DNA from: Providencia vermicola
Lineage (GTDB): Bacteria; Pseudomonadota; Gammaproteobacteria; Enterobacterales; Enterobacteriaceae
Assembly: GCF_020381325.1 (NCBI RefSeq)
Contig: NZ_JAGSPI010000001.1
Location: 248,001 to 312,000, forward strand
DNA: 64,000 nucleotides
Direction of reading: 5' to 3'
In this document: positions 9,287 to 18,659 of the stretch, one piece after another
Layout: every line of letters begins with the position of its first letter
Position numbering within the stretch: the stretch's first letter is position 1
Notes under the pieces: model-generated
The model's database searches: none
What the model saw: only the letters and a program-made list of their open reading frames with translations
Told to the model about the DNA's origin: nothing
Program-made: the position numbers and the translations under genes

Positions 9287-10915
9287 ATGAAAAAAGAGCA
9301 TGCTTTCTCTACATTGACAAAAGTAAACTCAATTTCCTTTTCAGTGCGAGTTTTCTTTCTTCTATTGGTTGTCTCGTTATTTTTGACGTTAGGGCTAGGT
9401 AAATATTTTACGGATACAGCTGAAAATAGGATGATGGCGAATATTCGCTCGTTAGCCATGAGCCAAGCAAAGCTGATTGCATCAATGGATGGCGTGATTC
9501 AATCTGTTAAACACCGTGATATTCAACAACTGAAAATTATTGCAGATAAACTAAACCAAGATTCTGATTACGACTATGTCGTGATTGGCGATGAAAATTC
9601 CATGCGGCTTTATCATCCGAACAGTGAAAAAGTCGGCTATAAAATGCAATGGAATAAGCCTGGAGCGCTTGAAAGTGGTGAAAGTTATTTTATTGGTGGG
9701 GAGGGGTCCATTGGTAATGCCATGCGAGCAAAAACGCCAATATTTGAGGAAGATGGAAAAATTATTGGTGTTGTTTCCATCGGTTATTTAACCAATAAGA
9801 TAGACACTTCTCGTAGCGAGTTATTTGTCCAAACGGGAGCAACTTTTCTTGGCGTTCTGGTCATTTTATTATTTCTTTCCTGGGGTTTTACGCGATTAAT
9901 TCAACGGCAAATGCTGGGTATGGAACCTGAAGAAATTACGCAGTTAGTTCTTGTGCAAAAGGGGATATTTGATGCCGTTTTTGAAGGGATCATCGCGGTA
10001 AACCAGCATGGGCAAATTATTAATATTAATTCCAATGCACGAAAGATGTTGTCTTTAAGCAAACCAACAGGGCAACTTATTGGTAAATCAATCTCAGAGC
10101 ATATTTCGCCTGCTGATTTTTTTACCGTAGATATTGCTACGATTCAACATGATGTATTGTGCGAATTTAACGGATTAAATGTGATAGCTAATCGAGTTGC
10201 AATTCGGGACGAAAATCACCTAATTGGCGCTGTAATTAGTTTCCGCAGTCAAAATGATATTGAATCATTAAATTCCCAATTGACACAAGTACGCCAATAC
10301 GTAGAAAATTTGCGTACTCTGCGGCATGAGCATCTAAATTGGATGTCTACGTTGAGTGGTTTATTGCAAATGAAAGAATATGATCAAGCGCTTGCATTAA
10401 TTAAAGGTGAGTCTGAATCTCAGCAACAACTTATAGATTCGTTACGTGAACAGTTCTTTGATAAGCAAGTTGCTGGGTTATTGTTTGGTAAGTATCACCG
10501 TGCAAAAGAATTGGGCTTACAGTTAGTTTTTACACCAGGTAGCCAGCTTCATGTATTGCCTGAGTCCTTAAATAGTACAGAGTTTTGTGCCGTCTTAGGT
10601 AATTTACTGGATAACGCCTTTGAGGCGAGCTTGAAAAGCCAACAGGGTAATAGGCAAGTTGAGCTGTACCTTTCTGATGAAGGCCAGGAAATTGTTATTG
10701 AAGTTGTTGACCAAGGGTGTGGTTTCCCTCCAGATATGCAAGACAAATGGTTTGAACGAGGTGTGACAACAAAAACAGACACAACCGATGGGCATGGGAT
10801 CGGGCTCTATTTAGTTGCTTCATACGTCAATCGATGTAATGGCGCGGTGATTATTGAAGAAAATCAGCCGCATGGTACAGTATTCTCAATTTTTATTCCG
10901 AAAGTGAAGATATAA
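9287..10915 (+). CDS. citA: Citrate sensor histidine kinase CitA/DpiB
   Basis: This 542-residue kinase has two membrane segments (about residues 17-37 and 177-195) flanking a periplasmic PAS domain with KHRDIQQLKIIADKLN, RLYHPNSEKVG and VVSIGYL, the CitA/DcuS type that binds citrate or C4-dicarboxylates. A cytoplasmic PAS follows (FDAVFEGIIAVNQHGQI), then the phospho-His region LRHEHLNWMSTLSGLLQMKEY and an HATPase_c domain with LGNLLDNAFEAS, DQGCGFP and TTKTDTTDGHGIGLYLV. I choose the ATG at 9287, preceded by GAGAG five bases upstream, over an in-frame TTG at 9269. Position next to the lyase operon favours citrate as signal. Confidence 0.92.
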   Translation: MKKEHAFSTLTKVNSISFSVRVFFLLLVVSLFLTLGLGKYFTDTAENRMMANIRSLAMSQAKLIASMDGVIQSVKHRDIQQLKIIADKLNQDSDYDYVVIGDENSMRLYHPNSEKVGYKMQWNKPGALESGESYFIGGEGSIGNAMRAKTPIFEEDGKIIGVVSIGYLTNKIDTSRSELFVQTGATFLGVLVILLFLSWGFTRLIQRQMLGMEPEEITQLVLVQKGIFDAVFEGIIAVNQHGQIININSNARKMLSLSKPTGQLIGKSISEHISPADFFTVDIATIQHDVLCEFNGLNVIANRVAIRDENHLIGAVISFRSQNDIESLNSQLTQVRQYVENLRTLRHEHLNWMSTLSGLLQMKEYDQALALIKGESESQQQLIDSLREQFFDKQVAGLLFGKYHRAKELGLQLVFTPGSQLHVLPESLNSTEFCAVLGNLLDNAFEASLKSQQGNRQVELYLSDEGQEIVIEVVDQGCGFPPDMQDKWFERGVTTKTDTTDGHGIGLYLVASYVNRCNGAVIIEENQPHGTVFSIFIPKVKI

Positions 10916-10917
10916 AA

Positions 10918-11598
10918 ATGATTAAGATAAAAATCCTCATTGTGGAAGATGAGCTGCTTTTAGCAGAGATGCACGGCGAGTACATTAAAGCATATCCAGC
11001 TTGTGACAAGGTTTGGTTGGCAGGTAATTTAGCTGAAGCCAGAAAAATGATTGAATACATGAAGCCAGATTTGATCTTACTGGACAACTATTTACCTGAC
11101 GGCAAAGGAATCGATCTCGTTCATGAATTAATTCAAGAGCGAAATAGCGCTGATATCGTATTTACGACAGCAGCGAGTGATATGGAAACGGTGACTGAAG
11201 CCATTCGTCTTGGCGTTTTTGATTATTTGGTTAAGCCAATAGCGTATGAACGTTTAGGGCAAACATTGGATAGATATATCCAGCGTAAATCAGTTTTACA
11301 AACCAACAGTAAAACGAATCAGAGTCAAATCGATGATATGTTTAATACTTATGCACGCGGTGAATCCAAAGAGGAACTGCCGACAGGTATTGATGTGATC
11401 ACGTTGGAAAAGGTTTTAGCATTGTTTGCCGATCTTGAAGCGGAATATACTGCAGAAAGCATCGCAGAGACAATTAAACTGAGTCGTACTACGGCAAGAC
11501 GCTACTTAGAGTTCTGCTTAGCAAAAAATAAGATTGAAGCTGAGATAGAGTACGGAAAAGTTGGGCGCCCTCAACGAATTTATCGTGGCAAGCGGTAA
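10918..11598 (+). CDS. citB: Citrate response regulator CitB/DpiA
   Basis: The 226-residue protein has an N-terminal receiver domain with the acidic pair VEDE (residues 9-12), phospho-acceptor Asp in ILLDNYLPDG and Lys in DYLVKPI, and a C-terminal helix-turn-helix (SIAETIKLSRTTARRYLEFC) of the CitB/DcuR type, ending GKVGRPQRIYR. It starts 2 nt after citA, so the pair is co-translated. By family it activates the divergent citC operon and the region's transporters under anaerobic citrate growth. Confidence 0.95.
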   Translation: MIKIKILIVEDELLLAEMHGEYIKAYPACDKVWLAGNLAEARKMIEYMKPDLILLDNYLPDGKGIDLVHELIQERNSADIVFTTAASDMETVTEAIRLGVFDYLVKPIAYERLGQTLDRYIQRKSVLQTNSKTNQSQIDDMFNTYARGESKEELPTGIDVITLEKVLALFADLEAEYTAESIAETIKLSRTTARRYLEFCLAKNKIEAEIEYGKVGRPQRIYRGKR

Positions 11599-11617
11599 GA
11601 TTTTTATTTTGCAGAAT

Positions 11618-11650
11618 ATCTGCACCGATACTATAGGGGTGCAGATGTTT
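11618..11650 (+). terminator. Intrinsic terminator after citAB
   Basis: Arms ATCTGCACC (11618-11626) and GGTGCAGAT (11638-11646) form a 9-bp perfect stem, followed by GTTTTAT. It lies 19 bp after the citB stop. Confidence 0.75.
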
Positions 11651-11684
11651 TATCGTGAACTGCCATAAAAGAATAGTCAGTCTT

Positions 11685-12419
11685 CTATTGAGTGTTGTTA
11701 TTTTTTTCAGTAAAACGTTCAGTTAGTTGCGTTCTAACATCCCATAATGCGGGAAAAAATTTCATAAAAATTCGCTGTGCCATGGCATCCGTTAATGTGC
11801 CTTTTGTTCCAACGGTTTGATGCCCTAGAGTGCGAATAACCATTTTATAATGGCGCATGCGCCATTCCATGATCTGTTCATCCCATTTAATGAGTGCTTC
11901 ACATAAATTAAAAGCCTCATTTTGTACTGGCTGGGTATAAATTGCCATCAAATCAGTTTTTGTCTGCTGAATGTAATGGGTAAATTGCGTATTCAATTCT
12001 TTGCCATTAATTACGACATCACGCCAACCGGGTGATTCCATACCTGATCCCGTGCCAAATGCAGGGCGAATAGTCAAAAAATTCCAAGGTGTGAGATGAC
12101 TGAGTATATTAATTTGTGCAGTAATCAAATTAATACACTCAGTGGCGCGTTGGATAAAGGCAATCGCGGAATGAATTTTTTGGTCTTTTAGTGCGCGAGT
12201 GGCTTCTATGATTTCTTCATTATTGAGCTTCAACCACAGTTCAGTTGATTGATGAGTGATTTGAAAAAGCAGTTCATCTCGATGTAACCATTCTTCCTTT
12301 GTACGTTGCAATGATAATAGGGCTTCTGTTCTGATGTATTTTTCATAATCATTTTTTCCTTCACCAGATAGAATTGATTGTGAAAAATCGTTAAGGGGTA
12401 GACTGCCTCTCTCACTCAT
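11685..12419 (-). CDS. Tryptophan 2,3-dioxygenase-superfamily heme protein
   Basis: The 244 residues carry the TDO signature set. HRDELLFQITHQSTELWLKL (about residues 46-65) holds the distal His region, TPWNFLTIRPAFGTGSG (~109-125) holds the substrate-carboxylate Arg, WRMRHYKMVIRTLGHQTVGTKGT (~191-213) holds the proximal heme His and the Thr that contacts the substrate amino group. TDO oxidatively opens the indole ring of tryptophan to N-formylkynurenine. This protein is shorter than typical KynA (about 280 residues) and no other kynurenine-pathway gene is nearby, and the Tyr near the Arg is replaced by Phe, so another indole substrate is possible. It lies alone, convergent to citB. Confidence 0.75.
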   Translation of the reverse strand: MSERGSLPLNDFSQSILSGEGKNDYEKYIRTEALLSLQRTKEEWLHRDELLFQITHQSTELWLKLNNEEIIEATRALKDQKIHSAIAFIQRATECINLITAQINILSHLTPWNFLTIRPAFGTGSGMESPGWRDVVINGKELNTQFTHYIQQTKTDLMAIYTQPVQNEAFNLCEALIKWDEQIMEWRMRHYKMVIRTLGHQTVGTKGTLTDAMAQRIFMKFFPALWDVRTQLTERFTEKNNNTQ

Positions 12420-12525
12420 GAAATACCTCTCTTTTTCAATGTATAGCTTAATATAAAGAGAAATACAGGCATGAATAACACTAAAAATTAAGTACAGCCT
12501 AACAAAAAATATTAGGCAATCTGGG

Positions 12526-13563
12526 CTATTTATTATTCTTCAAATTATTTTCTAGAATTAGCACTTTTTTCTCGGCACGCTCATTGCCTTTTGCTGCGGC
12601 AAGCTTATACCAACGTAGTGCTTTCAGCTCATCTTGTTCAACACCCATTCCATATTGGTAGCAGGCACCACTTGCGTACTGCGCATCAGCACTATTTTGT
12701 TGGGCAGCTTTAATAAACCAATGACAGGCTTTTTCTTGGTCGGCGTTAATGCCATCACCGCGCGCATAAATTAACGCTAAATTAAACTGTGCAGAGACTT
12801 CCCCTTGCTTGGCGGCGAGGGTTAACCATTTGATGGCTAATTGCGTATTTTTTTTCGTTCCTTGGCCCGTCAGGTACAGCATGCCGAGGCTATTTTGTGC
12901 AGGAGAAAAACCAAGCTCTGCAGCGCGTGTGAAGTAATCAAATGCGAGGGCATAATCGACTTTGTCGTACATACCTGTTGCGGCTTGATAGCCCAGTAAA
13001 TAGAGTGCTTGTGGGTGATTTTCTTTGGCGAGCGTTTGATAAATTACCTGCGCTTTTTTGGGGTCTTTAGTTATCGCTTTGCCTTCCTCATACCAATAAG
13101 CAAGGGTTAACATTGCGGCAGGAAAGTGTTGTTCAGCAGCTTTTCGTAACCAGTGTTCAGCAGATTCTGGGTTTTTCTCTAAAAGATTGTCAATGCCATG
13201 CAGTGTGTATTCTGCCATGTTCATTTGGCCAATAGGATCGCCATTTTCAGCAGCTAATTGCATCCAATGTAGCATCAACTTTTCATCTTTAGGGACACCA
13301 GAACCTTCCTGGTATATCAGTGCCAAGTTAATTTGAGCTTTACTAAAGCCTTGATTAGCAGAAAGAAGATACCACTTTAAGGCGTCGTCAAGTTGTCCAT
13401 GTGATTGGTAAAACATCGCTAAATTGAATTGAGCTTCAGCGTGCCCTTGAGTGGCAAGTTCAATCAGTGATTTTTCATCCAGTGGTGTGCTAACTTTTTC
13501 TGCGAAAGCCGAAGGAATGAATAAACAGCTTATCAAAAATAAGGGTAAAAATTTTTTTTTCAC
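12526..13563 (-). CDS. Exported Sel1-like repeat protein
   Basis: I choose a GTG start at 13563: it has AAGGA seven bases upstream and gives a clean signal peptide KKKFLPLFLISCLFIPSAFA; a longer frame to 13665 would bury that signal. The mature part is a run of about eight or nine Sel1 repeats (AEAQFNLAMFYQSHG, AQINLALIYQEGSGVPKD, AQNSLGMLYLTGQGTKKN, AQYASGACYQYGMGVEQD) of about 36 residues each. Sel1 solenoids are protein-protein interaction scaffolds; the partner is not indicated. It ends with a lysine-rich tail. Confidence 0.85.
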   Translation of the reverse strand: MKKKFLPLFLISCLFIPSAFAEKVSTPLDEKSLIELATQGHAEAQFNLAMFYQSHGQLDDALKWYLLSANQGFSKAQINLALIYQEGSGVPKDEKLMLHWMQLAAENGDPIGQMNMAEYTLHGIDNLLEKNPESAEHWLRKAAEQHFPAAMLTLAYWYEEGKAITKDPKKAQVIYQTLAKENHPQALYLLGYQAATGMYDKVDYALAFDYFTRAAELGFSPAQNSLGMLYLTGQGTKKNTQLAIKWLTLAAKQGEVSAQFNLALIYARGDGINADQEKACHWFIKAAQQNSADAQYASGACYQYGMGVEQDELKALRWYKLAAAKGNERAEKKVLILENNLKNNK

Positions 13564-13843
13564 AGGGGGTTCCTTCGCGCTATATTTCTTAAAAAACCAT
13601 TTAAGGTAAATTATCGTGTTGCTGAGTTCAGTGCAATCATTTGGTTGATTGTACATTATTATCAATAAATCAAATGGTTAATTATTGCTATCAAAAAAAG
13701 AATAAAAAAAGATGCAGAAAAAATAAAAAAAGATGAACTTTTTTTGGGATACATAGGTCTTAATAGTATCTATATTTCTGTTTGCTTGCGTAAACATTCA
13801 TATATTTACCCTCATCATTCATTTCTTTACACGAAGTAATGTA

Positions 13844-13934
13844 ATAATGCACCTACGTAGTGATAGTTTGAATTTAGCAAAAAGATCCTTGAGTAGAATG
13901 CATTATGCCCAGTTTATTTACTGGGCTTTTTTTT
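13844..13934 (+). ncRNA. Candidate small RNA ending in a strong intrinsic terminator
   Basis: Inside a roughly 950-bp gene-free gap, GCCCAG-TTTATTTA-CTGGGC (13907-13926) followed by eight T residues is a textbook terminator with no upstream protein gene on this strand. Just before it, ATAATGCA (13844-13851) and TGCATTAT (13899-13906) are perfect 8-bp inverted arms that could close a longer stem around a 47-nt loop. This is the layout of an Hfq-type small RNA. I do not recognise a known family and no clear promoter is seen. Confidence 0.4.
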
Positions 13935-14512
13935 GTCTAAAATTCCTGAATAGTACCCTTTCACGCCGATATCGCTACTTTTCAACTCATAAAATGCCTT
14001 TTTCCCACTGAGATTATCTCTACGTTAACGTGAGGATACAGGGTCAATGCGGTATGACATATTCCATGAATATAATTAAAATATGGAATAATATCCTTAA
14101 CAATAGAGAAACAACTGATTAATTAGTGGTCGATAATAATATTGAGATTTTGTAAAAAATTGAAGTAAATCACGATAAAATCTGATTCATATGGTAATTA
14201 ATACTAGCTAATTCTTTAATTTTGGTGCATAAATAACGTATATGGCTTAATTGATTATTGCGTTCTTGGCGGGTTATCTGCTTGTCTTAGTTGAATAAAT
14301 AATCAAATATGCTTTAACTCATTGAATTTTATGTTTGAGATCTAAAAACAATTCTACACACGTTTTTTGTTTGTTTTGAGGTCAGGGAATGACGCTCTTC
14401 TAATTTGTAGTGAGCCTTTCCAACGTTAATTCTTGAGACCATAACAATGCGAGAGCGCAACGAGCGCTCCGTGGTTTTTTTGCATATGTACAGGTTGTAC
14501 TAGAGGTAACTT
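13935..14512. other. Gene-free A+T-rich stretch upstream of dtpA
   Basis: No convincing reading frame is seen on either strand in these ~580 bases. Apart from the terminator-like hairpin just before dtpA, described separately, I see only A+T-rich sequence that could hold promoters for dtpA. Confidence 0.5.
14453..14481 (+). terminator. Terminator-like hairpin in the dtpA leader
   Basis: GAGCGC (14453-14458), loop AACGA and GCGCTC (14464-14469) form a GC-rich stem, flanked by outer ACCAT/GTGGT pairing, then seven T residues at 14475-14481. It ends only 31 bp before the dtpA start. It could end a leader RNA or act as an attenuator in the dtpA 5' region. Confidence 0.55.
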
Positions 14513-15985
14513 GTGTCCACAACAAATAATAAAGAGGAAGTCAGTCTTAACGCGTTTAAGCAACCTCGCTCGTTCTATCTCATCTTTTCTATCGAACTCT
14601 GGGAACGTTTTGGTTACTACGGTTTACAAGGTATCCTGCCTATATACCTGAGCCAAGTTCTCGGCATGTCAGAAACCGAATCCATCACCTTATTTTCTGC
14701 GTTTGCAGCATTAGTTTATGGCTTTGTTGCAATAGGTGGTTGGTTAGGGGATAAAATCTTAGGTACAAAACGCGTTATCGTTTTAGGGACACTGACCTTA
14801 ATTGCAGGGTATGCATTTGTCGCTTTCTCAGGGCATGATGTGTCAATGGTGTATGTCGGGCTTGCAACTATAGCTGTGGGTAATGGTTTATTTAAGGCAA
14901 ACCCATCTTCTTTATTGTCAACCTGTTATGAAAAAGACGATCCACGTTTGGACGGCGCGTTTACCATGTATTACATGTCCGTAAACATCGGTTCATTCTT
15001 CTCTATGATTGCAACGCCTTGGTTAGCCAAACATTATGGTTGGGATGTTGCATTCTCTCTGAGCGTAGTCGGTCTTATCATTACACTGATTAACTTCTAT
15101 ATGTGTAAGAAATGGGTTTCCCAGCACGGTTCGAAACCTGACTTTGCGCCAGTAGTGATTTCTCGCTTAGTAGCAACAGTGATTGGTGTGGTGGCATTGA
15201 TTGCCATTTCTACATGGTTACTGCATAACTTAGGTGTTGCACGTACAGCTTTAGCAATCATTTCTTTAGGGATTTTAGTTATCTTCATTAAAGAAACGCT
15301 AGCTTTAAAAGGTACTGCGCGTCGCCGGATGATTGTTGCATTAATTCTGATGTTAGAAGCAATAGTTTTCTTCGTTTTATACAGCCAAATGCCGACCTCA
15401 TTAAACTTCTTTGCATTGCATAATGTTGAGCACGAAGTTTTCGGTTTTTCAATTGAACCTGCACAGTACCAAGCATTGAACCCATTATGGATTATGATTG
15501 GGAGCCCAATTTTAGCGGCAATTTATAACAAAATGGGTGATAATTTGCCGATGCCCCATAAATTTGCGATTGGGATGGTTCTGTGTTCTGCGGCATTCTT
15601 AGTACTGCCACTAGGCGCTAAATTTGCTAACGAAGCGGGAATTGTGTCTGTCCAATGGTTGGTGATTTGTTACGGTTTCCAAAGTATTGGTGAGCTGATG
15701 ATTTCTGGTTTGGGCTTAGCGATGGTTGCGCAGTTAGTACCACAGCGTTTAATGGGCTTCATCATGGGTGCTTGGTTCTTAACGAACTCTGCGGCTGCCT
15801 TTATTGCAGGGTATGTTGCCTCGATGGCCGCAGCGCCAGAAGGCGAACTGACTAGTAAAGTCGAATCATTAGCTGTATATAGTGATGTATTCTTGAAGAT
15901 AGGCTTAGTGACTGGCGCGATTGCGATAATTATGGTGTTAACCGCACCAATGTTAAATCGTATGACGCTAGACCGCGCTGAGTAA
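14513..15985 (+). CDS. dtpA: Proton-dependent di/tripeptide permease DtpA
   Basis: DtpA imports di- and tripeptides with protons. The 490-residue inner-membrane protein is highly similar to E. coli DtpA (TppB): [21 protein letters not shown] near residue 24 contains the POT-family ExxERFxYY motif, [15 protein letters not shown] follows near residue 74, and [21 protein letters not shown] near residue 130 matches the PTR2 signature. The GTG start has AGAGGT six bases upstream. A terminator-like hairpin lies in its leader and a strong terminator follows the stop. Confidence 0.95.
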   Translation: MSTTNNKEEVSLNAFKQPRSFYLIFSIELWERFGYYGLQGILPIYLSQVLGMSETESITLFSAFAALVYGFVAIGGWLGDKILGTKRVIVLGTLTLIAGYAFVAFSGHDVSMVYVGLATIAVGNGLFKANPSSLLSTCYEKDDPRLDGAFTMYYMSVNIGSFFSMIATPWLAKHYGWDVAFSLSVVGLIITLINFYMCKKWVSQHGSKPDFAPVVISRLVATVIGVVALIAISTWLLHNLGVARTALAIISLGILVIFIKETLALKGTARRRMIVALILMLEAIVFFVLYSQMPTSLNFFALHNVEHEVFGFSIEPAQYQALNPLWIMIGSPILAAIYNKMGDNLPMPHKFAIGMVLCSAAFLVLPLGAKFANEAGIVSVQWLVICYGFQSIGELMISGLGLAMVAQLVPQRLMGFIMGAWFLTNSAAAFIAGYVASMAAAPEGELTSKVESLAVYSDVFLKIGLVTGAIAIIMVLTAPMLNRMTLDRAE

Positions 15986-15991
15986 TCAATT

Positions 15992-16017
15992 AAAAAAGGG
16001 CCACGAGGCCCTTTTTT
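15992..16017. terminator. Bidirectional terminator between dtpA and the GlpX-type gene
   Basis: AAAAAAGGGCC (15992-16002) and GGCCCTTTTTT (16007-16017) form an 11-bp stem with a 4-base loop, with T tracts on both strands. The flanking genes converge on it. Confidence 0.9.
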
Positions 16018-16032
16018 AATACCATCAAAAAG

Positions 16033-17016
16033 CTAGTTAAAATAGCGGTTGTTGATTATCTTTAACGAACGATCACGGCCATTAACCAGAAGGGTATTCG
16101 AGGTGCGACTATACGCATCTGTTGAAATACCTCCCATTAAAACGGTTGGTGTAATTGCAGTAGCAGCAAAAATGACATCATCCGTATTAACCATTTGTTC
16201 TAACGATAAAACCTCACCAATTTCGATGCCCATTTGTTGGCAACGTATTGCTTCTTGTGCGGCGAGTAGTTTATTTTCATCGCTATCACCTTTTGCTTTA
16301 TCTCGTGAGATCAACCTAGCTTGCATATCGCCACCTAATGCTCGTGCAATTGCTGCGCTGATGATACCTTCTGGTGCGCCACCTGTACCATACATCATAT
16401 CAATTGGATGTTCTGGAAGTATTGTTAGTAATGATGCTAAAACATCACCGTCAGGAATGGTAATTACATTAGCGCCAAAATTACGAATGGTTTTGATAAT
16501 GTGCTCATGGCGCGGTTTATCTAAAACAGCGATGGAAAGATGCGAAATGGGTTTATTCAATGCAGATGAAAGAAACTCAAGGTTTTTTTCAAGCGGGTGG
16601 CTTAAATGAACGGCACCTTTTGCCGCTGCTCCAACAACGAGTTTTTCCATATACATATCAGGAGCTTGAAGTAATGAGCCTGTTGGTGCTGCGGCCAGAA
16701 CAGTAATTGCATTTTGCTCATTACAGGCAACCATTCGGGTGCCATCTATTGGGTCAACCGCAATATCAAGCCCTTCGACCCCCGATTTTTTGCCCACTTG
16801 CTCACCGATATAAAGCATTGGCGCTTCATCAATTTCACCTTCACCAATCACAATTTTTCCATAGAAATCAATTTCATTAAGGCGATTTCTCATGGCTTCA
16901 ACAGCCGCTTTATCCGCAGCATTTTTATCTTGTTTACCTACCCAATCGAAGGCTGCAATGGCAGCAACTTCGGTGACGGAAGCGATAGCGGAGGCTAACT
17001 CATCACTGATTTTCAT
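16033..17016 (-). CDS. glpX: Class II fructose-1,6-bisphosphatase, GlpX family
   Basis: The 327-residue enzyme hydrolyses fructose 1,6-bisphosphate to fructose 6-phosphate in gluconeogenesis. Motifs of the Li+-sensitive phosphatase fold are present: DKNAADKAAVEAMR (~30), VIGEGEIDEAPMLYIGE (~56-72), VDPIDGTRM (~87, metal-binding Asp), APDMYMEKL, and PDGDVLASLLT near residue 187, YGTGGAPEGIISAAIARALGG (~208). The VDPIDGTRM variant and its place away from glpFK suggest it may be the second GlpX-type paralogue (as YggF is in E. coli), so the symbol is by family. Confidence 0.85.
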   Translation of the reverse strand: MKISDELASAIASVTEVAAIAAFDWVGKQDKNAADKAAVEAMRNRLNEIDFYGKIVIGEGEIDEAPMLYIGEQVGKKSGVEGLDIAVDPIDGTRMVACNEQNAITVLAAAPTGSLLQAPDMYMEKLVVGAAAKGAVHLSHPLEKNLEFLSSALNKPISHLSIAVLDKPRHEHIIKTIRNFGANVITIPDGDVLASLLTILPEHPIDMMYGTGGAPEGIISAAIARALGGDMQARLISRDKAKGDSDENKLLAAQEAIRCQQMGIEIGEVLSLEQMVNTDDVIFAATAITPTVLMGGISTDAYSRTSNTLLVNGRDRSLKIINNRYFN

Positions 17017-17132
17017 TATTTATTAATATCCCAGATGCTTAAAAGAAAAAATACTTAGCTCTATGATACGTTTTTTGTGATCTATCTTGCAAATAATTGG
17101 TGATAAAACCAGCTAAGAGGAATGAAAGAGAG

Positions 17133-17155
17133 AGCAGGCCAAAAGTTGACCTGCT
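17133..17155 (-). terminator. Weak hairpin after the AEC transporter gene
   Basis: AGCAGG and CCTGCT (17133-17138 and 17150-17155) can pair just beyond the transporter stop on the minus strand, followed by a CT-rich run rather than a clean T tract. Confidence 0.4.
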
Positions 17156-17169
17156 TTAATTCAGGAGGG

Positions 17170-18093
17170 TTACAGCATTTCGACAATGGCGATACCACCA
17201 ATAATAGAAATCAGAGCGGCGAGGGTACTGAGTAATACTGTCCCTGCGGATGTTTCCGTATAAGCTTGGTTACTAATGGCTAAAGCAGGTACAGCTGTCG
17301 CTGTCGGTAATACGCCAATAATAAAGGCTGCTTTTAATAAGTCATCTTGTAGGCCTAATGCAAGACCAGTTCCTAAAATCAAGGCTGCCTGAACAAAGTT
17401 TTTAATAAAGACGTTAAAAATAATTTCTTTGCTAATAGTTAACTTAATACCTGAAAGTAACAGACCAAGGAAAAAGAGAGCAACCCCTCCCGCTGTTTTT
17501 CCTAGTTCATTGACGGAGTTTTGTAAGATTTCAGGTAACTTCACACCAAAAATAGCCAGTAATGCCCCTAGAATTGGCAAAAATACTAAAGGTTGGGCAA
17601 TCGCTTTACCAATTGATTTGAAAACGCTATGACCTTGTTGAGAGCCACTAATCATCAGTAAGGTGAATGGAATGATGATAACAGTGTAAATAAGGTTACC
17701 TAATACCATTGCAATCAATCCAGATGACCCGACGGTAGCCAATAAGACAGGTGGCCCACAGTAGGCCATATCAGGGAATGATACCGATAATGCCTGCATG
17801 GCAGCATCTTTTCTGTTGTGACGGAAAATAAATTTACCAAAAATAAACCCGATAACATAAGTTGCAATTAATCCGACAGCCAATGCTAATAAGTAATCGA
17901 TATTGAGCAATACAGATGGTGGTGCTTGAGCGGCTGCAAGAAATAGTGCGAATGGTAAGGCAATTTTGACAACAAAGTCAGCAAAAGCCTGTGAATATTC
18001 TCTTTTAATAAAACCATATTTCCCAGATAGCCAACCAACAGCTAAACCAAGAACGATTGGACCAAGTGCAGCGAGGATGATATGGAGTAGCAT
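17170..18093 (-). CDS. AEC-family (auxin efflux carrier-type) transporter
   Basis: The 307-residue protein has about ten membrane segments with the AEC pattern: an N-terminal GPIVLGLAVGWLSGK, the central SVSFPDMAYCGPPVLLATVG with its conserved Asn/Pro region, and C-terminal GVLPTATAVPALAISNQAY. Bacterial AEC members export or import small organic acids such as malonate or malate. Nothing nearby names its substrate. The ATG has GGAGAA upstream. Confidence 0.8.
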   Translation of the reverse strand: MLLHIILAALGPIVLGLAVGWLSGKYGFIKREYSQAFADFVVKIALPFALFLAAAQAPPSVLLNIDYLLALAVGLIATYVIGFIFGKFIFRHNRKDAAMQALSVSFPDMAYCGPPVLLATVGSSGLIAMVLGNLIYTVIIIPFTLLMISGSQQGHSVFKSIGKAIAQPLVFLPILGALLAIFGVKLPEILQNSVNELGKTAGGVALFFLGLLLSGIKLTISKEIIFNVFIKNFVQAALILGTGLALGLQDDLLKAAFIIGVLPTATAVPALAISNQAYTETSAGTVLLSTLAALISIIGGIAIVEML

Positions 18094-18659
18094 GAAGAAT
18101 TCTCCTTATACTATTCTTCTTATTTCGACAATCTTTACAAATATACTAACGATATGTATTTATCTTTTGGAATAAGCTTTGTTTTAAGTCTCTGTTGGTA
18201 ATTCATTTATTAACTGACATAACAATGATGATGTGAAACTCAAATTATTGTCATCATTAAATGATAGTGATTGTTTTTTTTCTTGGGTGTTAATTGATAA
18301 GTGTATATATAAATAAATTTAAAAACACTATTTAAATTTATATTTTTAAATTTATTGGAATAATCATCTTAAATAGACTATCGGGGAATTAAAAGAAATT
18401 AAAATTATTGCTTATTTTGAATATGACTAAATGATGATTAAGGGTTTTCTTAGTTACATTGGCTTTTAAACCACGTATTAATGATGGTTATCATTTTTGT
18501 GTGACAAGAGTGCTTTTACTACAACTAAAACGAAGTATTTTGTAACAGTTTATTACATTTGGTTGGCAAGAGAATCAATGATATCTACACTAGCGATAAT
18601 CACAAAACGCCATTTTGCCATATCTAAAACTGTGAATTTTATTATGAGGAAACCTATTT
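18094..18659. other. Gene-free A+T-rich divergent intergenic region
   Basis: This 566-bp stretch separates the divergent AEC transporter and DUF2339 genes. It is very A+T-rich and contains a low-complexity inverted repeat, AATAAATTTA (18312-18321) with TAAATTTATT (18347-18356). It presumably holds both promoters; no small gene is convincing. Confidence 0.5.

Noticed and set aside
18312-18356. Inverted repeat AATAAATTTA/TAAATTTATT
   Set aside because: Low-complexity A/T sequence where such matches are expected by chance.
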